A DNA stretch of 64,000 bases from an uncultured Haliea sp. (GCA_913061145.1 CAJXUQ010000005.1:1-64000); one strand, 5' to 3'; shown: positions 38,420-52,275, counted from the first letter of the stretch. Numbers and translations are program-made. The notes: generated by a model from the letters alone, not told the origin.

Positions 38420-38446
38420 TTAGCACTCTTTTCCTTAGAGTGCTAA
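38420..38446 (-). promoter_or_regulatory. CIRCE element (HrcA operator) in the rpoH promoter
   Basis: TTAGCACTC (38420-38428), nine bases, GAGTGCTAA (38438-38446): this is a perfect match to the CIRCE consensus bound by the HrcA heat-shock repressor. It lies between ftsX and rpoH, 31 bases before the rpoH ATG. On the minus strand a -10-like TAAAAT overlaps the proximal end of the element (38439-38444 pairs inside the arm) or starts just at it, with TTAGCA of the distal arm as a possible -35. HrcA binding would therefore block polymerase. The hrcA gene is not in this window. Confidence 0.92.
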
Positions 38447-38481
38447 CAGCAGAAAAGTTCCCTGGAAGGCCCGTGAACCCA

Positions 38482-39456
38482 CTAGCGCGGGGCGATCAGG
38501 CGCAGGTGTCTGGCGACCGCCAGCCAGGCGCCGGCGAGCCCCAGCAAGCCGCCGATGAGCACCAGATTGAGGCTGCCCATGATGCCCAACCCACCGAGCC
38601 GGAAGTTGCTCTGGTAGAGTTCGGCGAGACGGGTCACCGGGCCGCCGAGAAACCACAGCGCCGCAGCCACCAGCAAGGCGGCAAAGGCACCGCCGCCCAC
38701 GCCGTACCAGAGCCCTGTGTAGAGGAACGGGCGTCGCACGAAGGCATTGCTCCCACCCACCAGCTTGATCACCACTATCTCCTCGCGCCGGCTCTCGATG
38801 GCCAGGCGAATGGTGTTGCCCAGGATCAACACGACACCAGCCACCAGTACGCTGCCCAGCGCCAGCACCACGCGTCGGCTGAGCTGCATGAGGGTGTTCA
38901 GGCGTTCCAGCCAGGCCATGTCCAACACCACCTCGGCAATCCGGGGGTCGCCCTTGAGCTCGGCGTACAATGCCGTCACCGCATCGGACCCCGGCAGCGG
39001 GGTGACCAGCAACACATCCGGCAGCGGGTTGCGCTCCAGCGTATCGAGCACGTCGGCAAAACCTGAAAGGGCGCTGAATTCGGCCAGCGCGGCGTCGCGC
39101 GAGACAAATACAACCTGCTCGATATCCTCGCGCTGCTGCAGTGCAGCCTGCAGCGCCTGTGCTTCATCGGCGCTCACTGACCCGCTGAGGAACAGCGACA
39201 GCTGCGCCGGACTGTCCCAGCGGTCACTCAGGGCACGCGCATTGTCCAGGGCCACAGTCAGCGCAGCCGGTAACGCCAGTGCGATGCCCAGAACCAGCCA
39301 GGTCAGGGCGCTGGAAAACGGGTGATCCAGCACGCGGGCCAGGCTGTCCGCGGCAGACAGGCGATGGTGCGCGAGCCAGCCCTGCAGCAGATGCCGCAGG
39401 CGTGTGCGGCGCGCGCTGGCGCCATCCCGCCGCGGTTTGTTCTCTGCAGCACTCAT
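38482..39456 (-). CDS. ftsX: Cell division protein FtsX
   Basis: The 324-residue ABC-transporter-like membrane protein of the divisome has a cytoplasmic N-terminus, a first membrane helix at about 50-72, a periplasmic loop that would contact a murein hydrolase activator, and three C-terminal helices. Motifs E-S-R-R-E-E-I-x-V-I-K-L-V-G and a final helix L-L-G-L-A-G-A-W are family-typical. Overlaps ftsE by four bases (ATGA). Confidence 0.95.
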   Translation of the reverse strand: MSAAENKPRRDGASARRTRLRHLLQGWLAHHRLSAADSLARVLDHPFSSALTWLVLGIALALPAALTVALDNARALSDRWDSPAQLSLFLSGSVSADEAQALQAALQQREDIEQVVFVSRDAALAEFSALSGFADVLDTLERNPLPDVLLVTPLPGSDAVTALYAELKGDPRIAEVVLDMAWLERLNTLMQLSRRVVLALGSVLVAGVVLILGNTIRLAIESRREEIVVIKLVGGSNAFVRRPFLYTGLWYGVGGGAFAALLVAAALWFLGGPVTRLAELYQSNFRLGGLGIMGSLNLVLIGGLLGLAGAWLAVARHLRLIAPR

Positions 39457-40115
39457 GACCCGGCTCCCACAAGGCGGCCGTTGCGAAGGGTGAGAATGCG
39501 GTGCCGCAGCCGTGAAATCAGCGCCAGGTCGTGGCTGGCGATCAGCACCGTGACGCCCACCTGGCTGAAGGCTTCGAACAGTTGCATGATCTCTGCCGAG
39601 AGCAGAGGGTCGAGGTTGCCCGTGGGCTCGTCGGCGAGGAGAATCCGCGGGCGTGCCACCACCGCACGCGCAATACCCACACGCTGCTGCTCGCCGCCTG
39701 ACAGGGTCACCGGCAGTGCACGCTCCTTTGACAGCAGACCCACCTTGTCCAGCGCGGCGCGCACGCGACGGCCGATTTCCCTGTGCTCGTAACCGGCGAT
39801 CACCAGCGGCAGGGCCACGTTATCGAACACGTTGCGGTCGAACAGCAGCTGGTGATTCTGGAACACAACACCGATATTCCGCCGGTGGCGCGGAATGCCG
39901 CGCTCGCCCACCTTGGCCAGATTGACCCCGTCGACAATGACCTGGCCGCGGGTGGGCCGCTCAATGAGCATGATCAAACGCAGCAGCGTACTCTTGCCGG
40001 CGCCGGAATGGCCGGTGAGGAACACCATTTCATCCTGGCGGATATCGACACTGATTTCACTCAGTGCCTCATGACCTTCGGCGTAGCGCTTGCTGACCCG
40101 GTCAAAGGTGATCAT
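39453..40115 (-). CDS. ftsE: Cell division ATP-binding protein FtsE
   Basis: The 220-residue ABC ATPase is the partner of FtsX. Walker A G-H-S-G-A-G-K-S-T-L, Q-loop F-Q-N-H-Q, signature L-S-G-G-E-Q-Q-R and Walker B I-L-L-A-D-E-P-T-G-N-L-D are intact. It starts M-I-T-F-D-R-V-S-K-R-Y and overlaps ftsY by four bases. The FtsEX complex couples ATP hydrolysis to septal peptidoglycan cleavage. Confidence 0.97.
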   Translation of the reverse strand: MITFDRVSKRYAEGHEALSEISVDIRQDEMVFLTGHSGAGKSTLLRLIMLIERPTRGQVIVDGVNLAKVGERGIPRHRRNIGVVFQNHQLLFDRNVFDNVALPLVIAGYEHREIGRRVRAALDKVGLLSKERALPVTLSGGEQQRVGIARAVVARPRILLADEPTGNLDPLLSAEIMQLFEAFSQVGVTVLIASHDLALISRLRHRILTLRNGRLVGAGS

Positions 40116-41323
40116 GGCTCGACGTCGGCACCTGCAAACAAGGCGTCAATGAAAGGCTCGGCCGCGAAGGGGCGCAGATCCTCTGCGGTTTCCCCCACGC
40201 CGATGAACCTGATGGGCAGGCCGAGCTTGCGGGCAATGGCAAAAATGACGCCGCCCTTGGCGGTGCCGTCGAGCTTGGTCAGGGTGAGTCCGGTCACGCC
40301 GACAACCTGCTGGAACTGGCTGGCCTGGGCGAGAGCGTTCTGCCCGGTACCCGCATCCAGCACCAGCATCACCTCGTGCGGTGCGGCGGCGTCGAGCTTG
40401 CCCATCACCCGCACCACCTTGCGCAGCTCTTCCATCAGATTGTCCTTGTTGTGCAGGCGACCGGCTGTGTCGGCGATCAGCACATCGACCTTGCGCGCCT
40501 GAGCCGCCTGCAGCGCATCGTAGATCACTGAGGCGCTGTCGGCGCCGGTATGCTGGGCGATGACGGGCACATTGTGGCGCTGGCCCCAAACCTGCAGTTG
40601 CTCGACAGCCGCGGCGCGGAAGGTATCCCCCGCCGCCAGCATGACGGAGCGTCCCTCCGCCTGGAAGCGGCGCGCAAGCTTGCCGATGGTCGTGGTTTTG
40701 CCCACGCCGTTCACGCCCACCATCAGAATCACATAAGGCTTGTGGCCGCTCACATCCAGCGGCACCTCGCAGGGCTGCAGCAGGCTCAGCAGCTCTTCCT
40801 GCAGGGCGCGCTGCAGGGCGTCTGGCCGGGTCAGCTCCCTGCGCGACACGCGCTGCGTCAGGCGCCCGATGATGTCGACGGTTGCGTCGACGCCTGCATC
40901 CGCGAGCAGCAGCCGCGACTCCAGTTCCTCCATCAGCTCCGCATCGATCTCCTTGCGCCCCAGAAACAGGGTTCCCAGCCCCTCTACCAGCGTGTTGCTG
41001 GTCTTCCCCAGGCCGCGCCGCAGGCGAGCAAAAAATCCGGCCTCCGAGGCAGCCACTGGCCGCTCCACCGGTTGCTGCACCGGCGCCTCCGCGGGTTGCT
41101 CAGCCGCGGGGGTCGGTACCAGCGCGTCGGCGGCGGGCACCGGGATGGACGCCGCCTTCGCCGCACTATCCGGCTCGCCGCCCGCTGGTAGTACAGATTC
41201 TGCTGACGATTGAACCTCAGCGTCCGTTTCAGGTGCGGCCGGCTTCGGTGCGGCCGGCTCAGGTGCGGCCTGCGTCGGCGCGCCTGACGCAGGCGTCTTT
41301 TTACTGCGTTTGAAAAACTTCAT
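40112..41323 (-). CDS. ftsY: Signal recognition particle receptor FtsY
   Basis: The 403-residue GTPase docks ribosome-SRP complexes at the inner membrane. An Ala/Pro/Glu-rich N-terminal region with A-A-P-x-P-A-A-P repeats (about 10-95) replaces the strongly acidic A-domain of E. coli. The NG domain follows: G-V-N-G-V-G-K-T-T-T, D-T-F-R-A-A-A, D-T-A-G-R-L and T-K-L-D-G-T-A-K-G-G. ATG 41323 (M-K-F-F-K-R) is the first plausible start; the long in-frame extension before it is non-protein-like and overlaps rsmD. Divergent from rsmD with 73 bases between. Confidence 0.96.
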   Translation of the reverse strand: MKFFKRSKKTPASGAPTQAAPEPAAPKPAAPETDAEVQSSAESVLPAGGEPDSAAKAASIPVPAADALVPTPAAEQPAEAPVQQPVERPVAASEAGFFARLRRGLGKTSNTLVEGLGTLFLGRKEIDAELMEELESRLLLADAGVDATVDIIGRLTQRVSRRELTRPDALQRALQEELLSLLQPCEVPLDVSGHKPYVILMVGVNGVGKTTTIGKLARRFQAEGRSVMLAAGDTFRAAAVEQLQVWGQRHNVPVIAQHTGADSASVIYDALQAAQARKVDVLIADTAGRLHNKDNLMEELRKVVRVMGKLDAAAPHEVMLVLDAGTGQNALAQASQFQQVVGVTGLTLTKLDGTAKGGVIFAIARKLGLPIRFIGVGETAEDLRPFAAEPFIDALFAGADVEP

Positions 41324-41396
41324 GGGTCTCGTGATACAGTTCGCGGGAGGCATCCGCAGGACTGCGTATCCTAACACTCCTGAAGGGGGCGACGAA

Positions 41397-42011
41397 ATGA
41401 CAGCACCGCGCGGGCGGTCAGCGAGGCGGCCGGCCTCGGCGCGACCGGCGTCGACCAGCAGCAGCCTGCGCATCATCGGGGGTCGCTGGCGTGGCCGCAA
41501 GCTGCGCTTCACTGCGGCACAAGGGCTGCGCCCCACCGGTGACCGCATCCGCGAGACCCTGTTCAACTGGCTGGCGGCAGAGCTGCCGGAGGCACGTTGT
41601 GCCGATTTGTTCAGCGGCTCCGGCGCCCTCGGCCTGGAGGCCCTGTCCCGGGGCGCGGCACACTGCGATTTCATCGACACCAACCCCGAGAGCCTGGCCC
41701 AGATCCGCCACCATCTGAACGCGCTCGGTGCGACCAGCCAGGCCCGCTGCCACGCCTGTAACGCCCTCGACCTGCTCTCCGCCGGCGCCGGGCCCTGGGA
41801 TATCGTCTTCATCGACCCCCCCTTCGGCCTGCAACTGGTGGAGCCCAGCTGCGCCCTGCTGGCGCAATGCGGCGCGCTGGCGCCGGGCGCCAGCATTTAT
41901 GTAGAAACCGGGGCCGACGAACCCGAGGCAGCGCTGCCTGCGGATTGGCTGCTGCACCGCGACAAAACCTCTGGCGCCGTTCGCTACCGCCTGTTCCACA
42001 CGGGGGCGTGA
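41397..42011 (+). CDS. rsmD: 16S rRNA m2G966 methyltransferase
   Basis: The 204-residue enzyme has R-I-I-G-G-x-W-R-G-R-K-L, the R-P-T-x-D-R-x-R-E-T-L-F-N-W motif, S-G-S-G-A-L-G-L-E-A-L-S-R-G-A and catalytic F-I-D-P-P-F. ATG 41397 follows GAAGGGGG. Classical position opposite ftsY and before coaD. Confidence 0.96.
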   Translation: MTAPRGRSARRPASARPASTSSSLRIIGGRWRGRKLRFTAAQGLRPTGDRIRETLFNWLAAELPEARCADLFSGSGALGLEALSRGAAHCDFIDTNPESLAQIRHHLNALGATSQARCHACNALDLLSAGAGPWDIVFIDPPFGLQLVEPSCALLAQCGALAPGASIYVETGADEPEAALPADWLLHRDKTSGAVRYRLFHTGA

Positions 42012-42076
42012 TGGTGCTCCCGTTTGCGCCCGCGACAGTGAGTGTTTACCATCCGCAGCTTGTTCTCAGGCACTGA

Positions 42077-42933
<857 letters not shown>

Positions 42934-42989
42934 TGTTCACTCCCCCGCGGGACATAGCCCCTACCATACAGACGCTGAGTGTAGCCTGT

Positions 42990-43802
42990 TCAGCGCTGAC
43001 AGGCCACGCAATACACCGTACTGCGTTGCCCCAGCCGCACCTCGCGCAATGACTTCCCGCAGCAGGTACAGGGCTGGCCACCACGACCGTACACGGACAA
43101 CTGCTGAGCAAAATAGCCCGGCTTGCCATCACCGCCGACAAAATCACGCAATGTAGTGCCGCCGTGCCCTATCGCAAAAGTAAGTACTCGCTTCACTTCA
43201 TCTGCGAGGCGCTGGTAACGGGTCAGACCGATCTTCCCTGCAGGGCGGTCCGGGCGGATACCGGCCAGAAACAGGGCTTCGTTGGCGTAAATATTACCCA
43301 CACCGACAACCACCCGGCCATCCATCAGAAACGGCTTTACCGGCCCGCGACGGCCACGGGACCGCTGGTAAAGCAGGTCCCCCGTGAAGGCCTCCGACAG
43401 CGGTTCCGGCCCGAGACCGGCCAGCAGCGGGTGGCACTCACCGGGCGCCAGCCAGAGCATGCAGCCAAACCGCCGGGGGTCGTTGTAGCGCAGACGGTCC
43501 CCACTGGAAAGCAGGATCTGCACGTGATCATGACGCAACAGGGGGCTATCGTCGCGAATCACCCGCAGGGAGCCGGACATGCCGAGGTGCACCAGCAGGC
43601 TGCCGGAGGTGGTGTGGAACAGCAGGTACTTGGCGCGGCGTTCCACTGCGGTGATTTCCTGGCCCTGCAGGCGCTGCGCAAGGTCCGCCGGTACCGGCCA
43701 GCGCAGGCGTGGCTCCCGCACCTCCACGGACAGCACGCGCCGCCCCTCCGCCCAGGGCGCGACGCCGCGGCGGGTGGTTTCAACTTCAGGCAATTCAGGC
43801 AT
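42990..43802 (-). CDS. mutM: Formamidopyrimidine-DNA glycosylase
   Basis: The 270-residue bifunctional glycosylase/AP lyase excises 8-oxoguanine and formamidopyrimidines. The mature N-terminus is P-E-L-P-E-V-E-T with catalytic Pro and Glu. A catalytic lysine lies in R-R-A-K-Y-L-L, and the C-terminal zinc finger (C-T-C-C-G-K...C-V-A-C-Q-R) is complete. It is downstream of the rpmB-rpmG terminator, so it probably has its own promoter or depends on readthrough. Confidence 0.97.
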   Translation of the reverse strand: MPELPEVETTRRGVAPWAEGRRVLSVEVREPRLRWPVPADLAQRLQGQEITAVERRAKYLLFHTTSGSLLVHLGMSGSLRVIRDDSPLLRHDHVQILLSSGDRLRYNDPRRFGCMLWLAPGECHPLLAGLGPEPLSEAFTGDLLYQRSRGRRGPVKPFLMDGRVVVGVGNIYANEALFLAGIRPDRPAGKIGLTRYQRLADEVKRVLTFAIGHGGTTLRDFVGGDGKPGYFAQQLSVYGRGGQPCTCCGKSLREVRLGQRSTVYCVACQR

Positions 43803-43813
43803 ATTGCGTGGCC

Positions 43814-43841
43814 ATAAAAAACCCCGACACAGGCCGGGGTT
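43814..43841 (-). terminator. Rho-independent terminator of rpmB-rpmG
   Basis: On the minus strand a stem AACCCCG / CGGGGTT (43835-43841 with 43820-43826) and an eight-base loop is followed by six T's (43816-43821 region). It lies 28 bases after the rpmG stop codon and just before mutM. Confidence 0.88.
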
Positions 43842-43868
43842 CCAGGCGTATCAAAAAACAGGGTCCCG

Positions 43869-44024
43869 TTACTTGATCTTGCCTTCCTTGTACATGACAT
43901 GCTTGCGCACAACTGGATCGTACTTTTTCATTTCCAGCTTGTCGGGGGTGGTGCGCTTGTTCTTGTCAGTGGTATAGAAATGGCCCGTACCGGCTGACGA
44001 AATCATTCTGATCTTGTCTCTCAT
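43869..44024 (-). CDS. rpmG: 50S ribosomal protein L33
   Basis: The 51-residue protein was read directly from the minus strand: it starts [19 protein letters not shown] and ends Y-K-E-G-K-I-K. This is the gammaproteobacterial L33 of normal length, without zinc-binding cysteines (the C-minus type). It lies 26 bases after rpmB, with GGAGAG as ribosome site, and is followed by a terminator. Confidence 0.97.
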   Translation of the reverse strand: MRDKIRMISSAGTGHFYTTDKNKRTTPDKLEMKKYDPVVRKHVMYKEGKIK

Positions 44025-44050
44025 GACTGCTCTCCTTCAGATTCCGCCGC

Positions 44051-44287
44051 TCAGACCTTGACGCCGCTGGCGCGAATATCGCTCAGCACCTGGTCAATGC
44101 CCTTCTTGTCGATGATGCGCATACCTTTGCTGGACACGCGCAGGGACACGAAACGCTTCTCGGACTCAACCCAGAAACGGTGGTGGTGCAGGTTCGGCAA
44201 AAAACGGCGGCGAGTGCGATTTTTTGCGTGTGATACGTTGTTCCCTGTGACCGGACGCTTGCCGGTGACCTGACATACTCTTGCCAT
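44051..44287 (-). CDS. rpmB: 50S ribosomal protein L28
   Basis: The 78-residue protein of standard length starts [12 protein letters not shown] and contains [14 protein letters not shown] and D-K-K-G-I-D. ATG 44287 follows GGGAGAGG. It has a good sigma-70 promoter 88 bases upstream and forms a two-gene operon with rpmG. Confidence 0.98.
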   Translation of the reverse strand: MARVCQVTGKRPVTGNNVSHAKNRTRRRFLPNLHHHRFWVESEKRFVSLRVSSKGMRIIDKKGIDQVLSDIRASGVKV

Positions 44288-44374
44288 GATTGCCTCTCCC
44301 ATATACCACGGGACTTGTCGAATTTGTGTGGCCAAACGGGTCTGAAAGGGTACCCCGGCCGCGCGGAGCGCGAC

Positions 44375-44403
44375 TTTATACCAGAACAGCAGGGGCATCG
44401 CAA
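44375..44403 (-). promoter_or_regulatory. Sigma-70 promoter of rpmB-rpmG
   Basis: On the minus strand, -35 TTGCGA (44398-44403) and -10 TATAAA (44375-44380) are separated by 17 bases. Transcription would start near 44368, giving an 80-base leader before rpmB. Confidence 0.75.
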
Positions 44404-44415
44404 GCAAAACCCGCG

Positions 44416-45090
44416 CTACAGCAAACCGCTCTCCGCGAAGGAATAGCTCTGTCCGCGGCCCACGATGATGTGGTCCAGCACCCGGATATCCAGCAGGCCC
44501 AGCGCCGCCTGCAAGCGCTCTGTGATGCGCCGGTCCGCATGACTGGGTTCGGCAACGCCCGAGGGGTGGTTGTGGGCGAGAATGACCGCCGCCGCATGGT
44601 ACTGCAGAGCGCGAACCGCCACTTCGCGGGGATACACGGCAGCCCCATCCAGCGTGCCGAAGAACAGGTCCTCACAGCGCAGGATACGGTGCTGGTTGTC
44701 AAGAAACAGGCAGGTAAACACCTCCCGCGCCTGACTCCCGAGGTGATGCTGCAGAAACTGCCGCGTGGCCTGGGGGCTGCACAGTGCACTTCCGGCGCGC
44801 GCCTGCTCCAGCGCGTGCCGTCGGGCCAGCTCCAGCCCTGCCCTGAGCACGGCATACTTGCCGGCGCCCAGGCCGGGGTAGCCCAGCAACGTCTCCTGAC
44901 TGGCCCGCAGCAAGCCGCCCAGGCTACCGAAACGCTGCAACAGATCGCGGCCAAGGTCGAGCGCCGAATAGCCCCGGCGACCGGTTCGCAACAGCACGGC
45001 CAGCAGCTCGGCATCGGAGAGTGTCTTCGCCCCCCGCTGCAGCAGCTTGTCGCGCGGCCCCTCCCCCGCGGCCCATTCCCTGATCGACAT
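44416..45090 (-). CDS. radC: RadC/YicR-family JAMM-domain protein
   Basis: The 224-residue protein has an N-terminal helix-hairpin-helix part ([18 protein letters not shown]) and a C-terminal JAMM metalloprotease-like domain with H-N-H-P-S-G. Despite the name, a DNA repair role is not supported; function is unclear. ATG 45090 gives the usual length; an extended frame upstream overlaps coaBC. Divergent from coaBC; a perfect ten-base palindrome CCCAATTGGG (45175-45184) lies in the gap. Confidence 0.93.
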   Translation of the reverse strand: MSIREWAAGEGPRDKLLQRGAKTLSDAELLAVLLRTGRRGYSALDLGRDLLQRFGSLGGLLRASQETLLGYPGLGAGKYAVLRAGLELARRHALEQARAGSALCSPQATRQFLQHHLGSQAREVFTCLFLDNQHRILRCEDLFFGTLDGAAVYPREVAVRALQYHAAAVILAHNHPSGVAEPSHADRRITERLQAALGLLDIRVLDHIIVGRGQSYSFAESGLL

Positions 45091-45192
45091 GGCGACGCCC
45101 TCCCTGGCTGTGGCCCTGCGGTGTCCAAACACCCGGTGTAATGGTATTGTTCGGCATCTGTATTCATCTATTGTCCCAATTGGGTAGCCGCA

Positions 45193-46390
45193 GTGGCACA
45201 TCTTTTCAATCGCAATGTTGTGCTCGGCGTCAGCGGCGGCATCGCCGCGTACAAATCGGCAGAGCTCATTCGCCAGCTCAAGGAACTCGGCGCCGATGTA
45301 CGGGTGATCATGACGCGCGGCGCCCAGGAGTTCATTACGCCGCTGACCCTGCAGGCCCTGTCCGGCCATCCGGTGCACACCGACCTTCTGGACGCCGACG
45401 CCGAACTCGGCATGGGCCACATCGAGCTCGCGCGCTGGGCCGACCTGCTGCTTATCGCCCCTGCCACCGCTGACCTGATCGCCCGCCTTGCAGGCGGACG
45501 CGCCGATGACCTGCTCACCACGGTGACCCTGGCGACCGCGGCGCACAAGCTGATCGCGCCGGCGATGAATCAGCAGATGTGGCGCGACCCGGCAACCGCA
45601 GCCAACATTGCAACGCTCCAGGACCGGGGTATGTCACTGGTGGGCCCAGCCTCCGGCGAGCAAGCCTGCGGTGATATCGGTCCGGGGCGCATGGAGCAAC
45701 CGGTCAATATCGCACTCGCCGCAGCGGGGCTGTTTGCCAGTGGTGCACTTGCCGGGCGCCGGGTCATGATCACTGCGGGCCCGACACGCGAAGCGCTGGA
45801 CCCGGTGCGCTACCTGTCCAACCACAGCTCCGGCAAAATGGGCTATGCGCTGGCCAGGGCCGCTGTCGATGCAGGCGCACAGGTCACGCTGGTCAGCGGC
45901 CCGGTTCAGCTCGCGACCCCGGACCATGTCACCCGGATTGATGTCGTCAGTGCCGCCGACATGCTGGAAGCCTGTCTGGCGAGGGTAGACGACTGCGACC
46001 TGTTCATCGCCTGTGCCGCGGTTGCGGATTACCGGCCCGTCAGGGTCGCCGCGCAGAAGATAAAGAAGGATGCTGCAGGCATCACCCTGGCGTTGGAGCG
46101 CAATGCGGATATCCTGGCGACAGTCAGCGCCCACGCACAGGCACCCTTCACCGTCGGTTTTGCGGCAGAAACCCAGGATGTGGAACGCTATGCGCGCGAC
46201 AAACTTGAGCGCAAACACCTGGACATGATCGTCGCCAACGATGTGTCCGATACAGCGATTGGCTTCAACAGCGACCGCAATGCCGTCACGGTCCTCTGGC
46301 ACAATGGCAGCCAGGCGCTTGCCGAGGCCAGCAAGGCCACGATCGCACGCGAGCTGATTTCACTGATCGCCCAGCGCATGGAGGCGGCTG

Positions 46391-46398
<8 letters not shown>
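45193..46398 (+). CDS. coaBC: Bifunctional phosphopantothenoylcysteine decarboxylase/synthetase
   Basis: The 401-residue fusion has an N-terminal flavin decarboxylase (CoaC, about 1-185; G-V-S-G-G-I-A-A-Y-K, P-A-M-N-x-x-M-W, catalytic Cys in G-E-Q-A-C-G-D-x-G-x-G-R-M) and a C-terminal CTP-dependent synthetase (CoaB; I-T-A-G-P-T-R-E-x-x-D-P-V-R-Y-L-S-N-H-S-S-G-K-M-G). The start is GTG 45193. Normally dut follows; here the stop overlaps algC by eight bases and no dut is present. Confidence 0.97.
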
Positions 46399-49901
<3,503 letters not shown>

Positions 49902-49976
49902 ACCCGTGCACCAATCCGGCCAGCGTGTTGCAGCGGCCCCGACGAGCCGATAGCATTAGGTCACCCGCCAACGATC

Positions 49977-50621
49977 GTGAGCGACATGCCGCCGAAAAAA
50001 TCCCAACGCCGTCAGCAGATCCTGGAGGCCCTCGCCCAGATGCTGGAGGCAAGCCCCGGTAATCGCATCACCACCGCCGGGCTGGCGCGCGAGGTTGGCG
50101 TTTCCGAGGCGGCCCTCTATCGCCATTTCCCCAGCAAGGGGAAAATGTTCGAGGGCCTGATCGAGTTTATTGAAGACACCCTGTTTTCCCGCATCAACAT
50201 CATTCTCAGTGAGGAAGCCGGCGTAGCCAGGCGCTGTGAAAAAATGTTGCTGCTGTTGCTGGCCTTCACCGAACGCAACCCGGGTATCACCCGCATACTC
50301 ACCGGTGATGCCCTTGCAGGCGAGAACGATCGACTGCACCAGCGCGTGGCGCAGCTGTTCGACCGCTATGAGACCCAGCTCAAGCAGGTGCTGCGCGAAG
50401 CCGAGCTGCGGGAAGGCCTGCGACCGGTGATTCCACTGCCCGCGGCCGCCAATCTGTTGATGGCGACGGCGGAGGGGCGCATCGCACAGTTTGTGCGCAG
50501 CGGCTTCAGCCGCTCTCCAACGGAAAACTGGCAGGAGCAATGGTCTCTTCTGCTGAACGGCTTCTTCCGCCAGGCGGTGACCTCGCCCCTGGTGGATCCG
50601 GCCGGCTCCGCGGCGCGCTGA
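49977..50621 (+). CDS. slmA: TetR-fold nucleoid occlusion factor SlmA
   Basis: The 214-residue protein has an N-terminal helix-turn-helix ([21 protein letters not shown]) followed by P-S-K-x-x-M-F-x-x-L-I-E-F-I-E-D, and [15 protein letters not shown], all SlmA-specific. SlmA binds chromosomal sites and blocks FtsZ assembly over the nucleoid. GTG 49977 or ATG 49986 may be the start; neither has a clear ribosome site. The C-terminal tail is Pro/Ala-rich. Confidence 0.93.
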   Translation: MSDMPPKKSQRRQQILEALAQMLEASPGNRITTAGLAREVGVSEAALYRHFPSKGKMFEGLIEFIEDTLFSRINIILSEEAGVARRCEKMLLLLLAFTERNPGITRILTGDALAGENDRLHQRVAQLFDRYETQLKQVLREAELREGLRPVIPLPAAANLLMATAEGRIAQFVRSGFSRSPTENWQEQWSLLLNGFFRQAVTSPLVDPAGSAAR

Positions 50622-50669
50622 CGCAGGCTACCTGGCGCGCACCACCGGCACGCACCCCAGAATCCCCAC

Positions 50670-50702
50670 AAAAAAGCCCCGCAGGCTTTCACCTGCGGGG
50701 CT
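50670..50702 (-). terminator. Rho-independent terminator of the sulfatase gene
   Basis: An 11-base-pair stem AGCCCCGCAGG (50675-50685) / CCTGCGGGGCT (50692-50702) with a six-base loop is followed, on the minus strand, by at least six T's (50670-50675). It lies 13 bases after the sulfatase stop. It may also slow plus-strand transcription from slmA. Confidence 0.92.
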
Positions 50703-50715
50703 GTGGACCATCGCC

Positions 50716-52275
50716 TCAGGGCGTACCGGCGGGCGCCGTCAGTTTTTCCATCACCTGATCCAGCGAGAAGCTGGCGGCTTTCTGCCGAGGTGGGTACTCT
50801 TTGAAGGTCGCGAGGAACTGCGCCACGTAGTCCTGCGCGGGCACCAGCAGGTAGGCCCGGTCCAACATCCAGTCATAGTAGGTGTTGGATGTGATCTGGG
50901 CGCGCTCGTAGGGATCGCGACGCAGGTTGAAGATGTAGGGGAGACGCAGCTCCACAAACGGCTCCTGCCAGGCCTGCAGCGTTTGCGCTACGCGCTGCTC
51001 CAGGAACACCAGCTTCCACGCGTCATAACGCAAGGCCGTAAGGTCACCGTCATCGGAGAAGTAGAAAATCTCCCGGCGCGGCCCGGTATCCACTTCCCCG
51101 GTGAGGAAGGGCAGGAAGTTGTAACCGTCCAGGTGCACTTTGTATTTGCGGTTGATCGCGCGGTGCCCCTTGAGCAGTTTCTCCTTCACATCAGGCTCGC
51201 CCGCTACCGCCAGGAAGGTGGGCAACCAGTCCATGTGGTGCATGATATCGTTGGAGACACTGCCAGCAGGGATCTTGCCAGGCCAGCGCACCGCTGCAGG
51301 TACCCGCCAGCCGCCTTCCCAGTTGGTGTTCTTCTCACCGCGGAAGGGCGTCATTGCCGCGTCCGGCCAGGTGTTCATGTGCGGGCCGTTGTCGGTGGAG
51401 TAGAACACCAGCGTGTTGTCCGCCACACCCAGCTCGTCGAGCAACGTGAGGAACTCTCCGATGTGCATGTCATGCTCAATCATGCCGGCGGTGTACTCAT
51501 CCGCGTGGGGATACTGTTTTTTCACCATCGCCATTTTTTCGTCGCTGACATGGGTGCGGAAGTGCATACGCGTGCCACTCCACCAGACGAAGAACGGGGT
51601 ATCGGCTTTCACCGCACGGGTGATGAAGTCTTTCGCCGCCGCGACCGTTTCGTCGTCAACGGTTTCCATGCGCCGCCTGGTCAGCGGGCCGGTGTCTTCG
51701 ATGCGACCGTCAGCATAGGAGCGGATGACGCCACGCGGGCCGTATTTCTCACGGAAGGCGGGATCGGTGGGATAGTCCTCGTTTTCGGGCTCCTCTTCCG
51801 CATTCAGGTGATAGAGATTGCCGAAGAACTCATCGAATCCGTGATTGGTCGGCAGGTGCTCGTCCTTGTCGCCCAGGTGGTTCTTGCCGAATTGGCCCGT
51901 CATGTAGCCGTGGTTTTTCAACAGCCCGGCGATGGTCGGGTCCTCTTCCTGCATACCCAGTTCAGCGCCTGGCAGGCCCACCTTGGACAGCCCGGTGCGG
52001 AACACCGATTGCCCCATGATGAAGGAGGCCCGACCGGCGGTGCAGCTCTGCTCACCGTAGTAGTCGGTGAACAACATGCCCTCGTTGGCAATGCGGTCGA
52101 TGTTTGGCGTGTGATAGCCCATCAGGCCACGGGTGTAGGCGCTGATGTTGGACTGGCCAACGTCGTCGCCCCAGATCACCAGGATGTTCGGTTTGTCGGC
52201 TGCCAGCACCGAGCCGGCTGATAGCGCCCCAAAAAGCGCCAGGCAACGCCCGACGCGCTGGATCAGTGGATGCAT
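50716..52275 (-). CDS. Exported arylsulfatase-type sulfatase
   Basis: The 519-residue protein has a signal peptide (cut after VLA-A, about 26) and a type I sulfatase fold: metal ligands in W-G-D-D (36-38), Cys78 in the motif C-T-A-G-R, which fits C-x-A/P-x-R and would be converted to formylglycine, and S-T-D-N-G. It should hydrolyse sulfate esters in the periplasm or outside; the substrate (sulfated polysaccharide or aryl sulfate) is not evident. It stands alone between slmA and a coiled-coil gene, with its own terminator; no formylglycine-generating enzyme or carbohydrate-utilisation genes are nearby. The position looks like an accessory insertion in an otherwise conserved neighbourhood. Confidence 0.9.
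   Translation of the reverse strand: MHPLIQRVGRCLALFGALSAGSVLAADKPNILVIWGDDVGQSNISAYTRGLMGYHTPNIDRIANEGMLFTDYYGEQSCTAGRASFIMGQSVFRTGLSKVGLPGAELGMQEEDPTIAGLLKNHGYMTGQFGKNHLGDKDEHLPTNHGFDEFFGNLYHLNAEEEPENEDYPTDPAFREKYGPRGVIRSYADGRIEDTGPLTRRRMETVDDETVAAAKDFITRAVKADTPFFVWWSGTRMHFRTHVSDEKMAMVKKQYPHADEYTAGMIEHDMHIGEFLTLLDELGVADNTLVFYSTDNGPHMNTWPDAAMTPFRGEKNTNWEGGWRVPAAVRWPGKIPAGSVSNDIMHHMDWLPTFLAVAGEPDVKEKLLKGHRAINRKYKVHLDGYNFLPFLTGEVDTGPRREIFYFSDDGDLTALRYDAWKLVFLEQRVAQTLQAWQEPFVELRLPYIFNLRRDPYERAQITSNTYYDWMLDRAYLLVPAQDYVAQFLATFKEYPPRQKAASFSLDQVMEKLTAPAGTP

Noticed and set aside
41324-41896. In-frame N-terminal extension of FtsY
   Set aside because: It is antisense to rsmD and unlike any FtsY; the M-K-F-F-K-R start fits the family.
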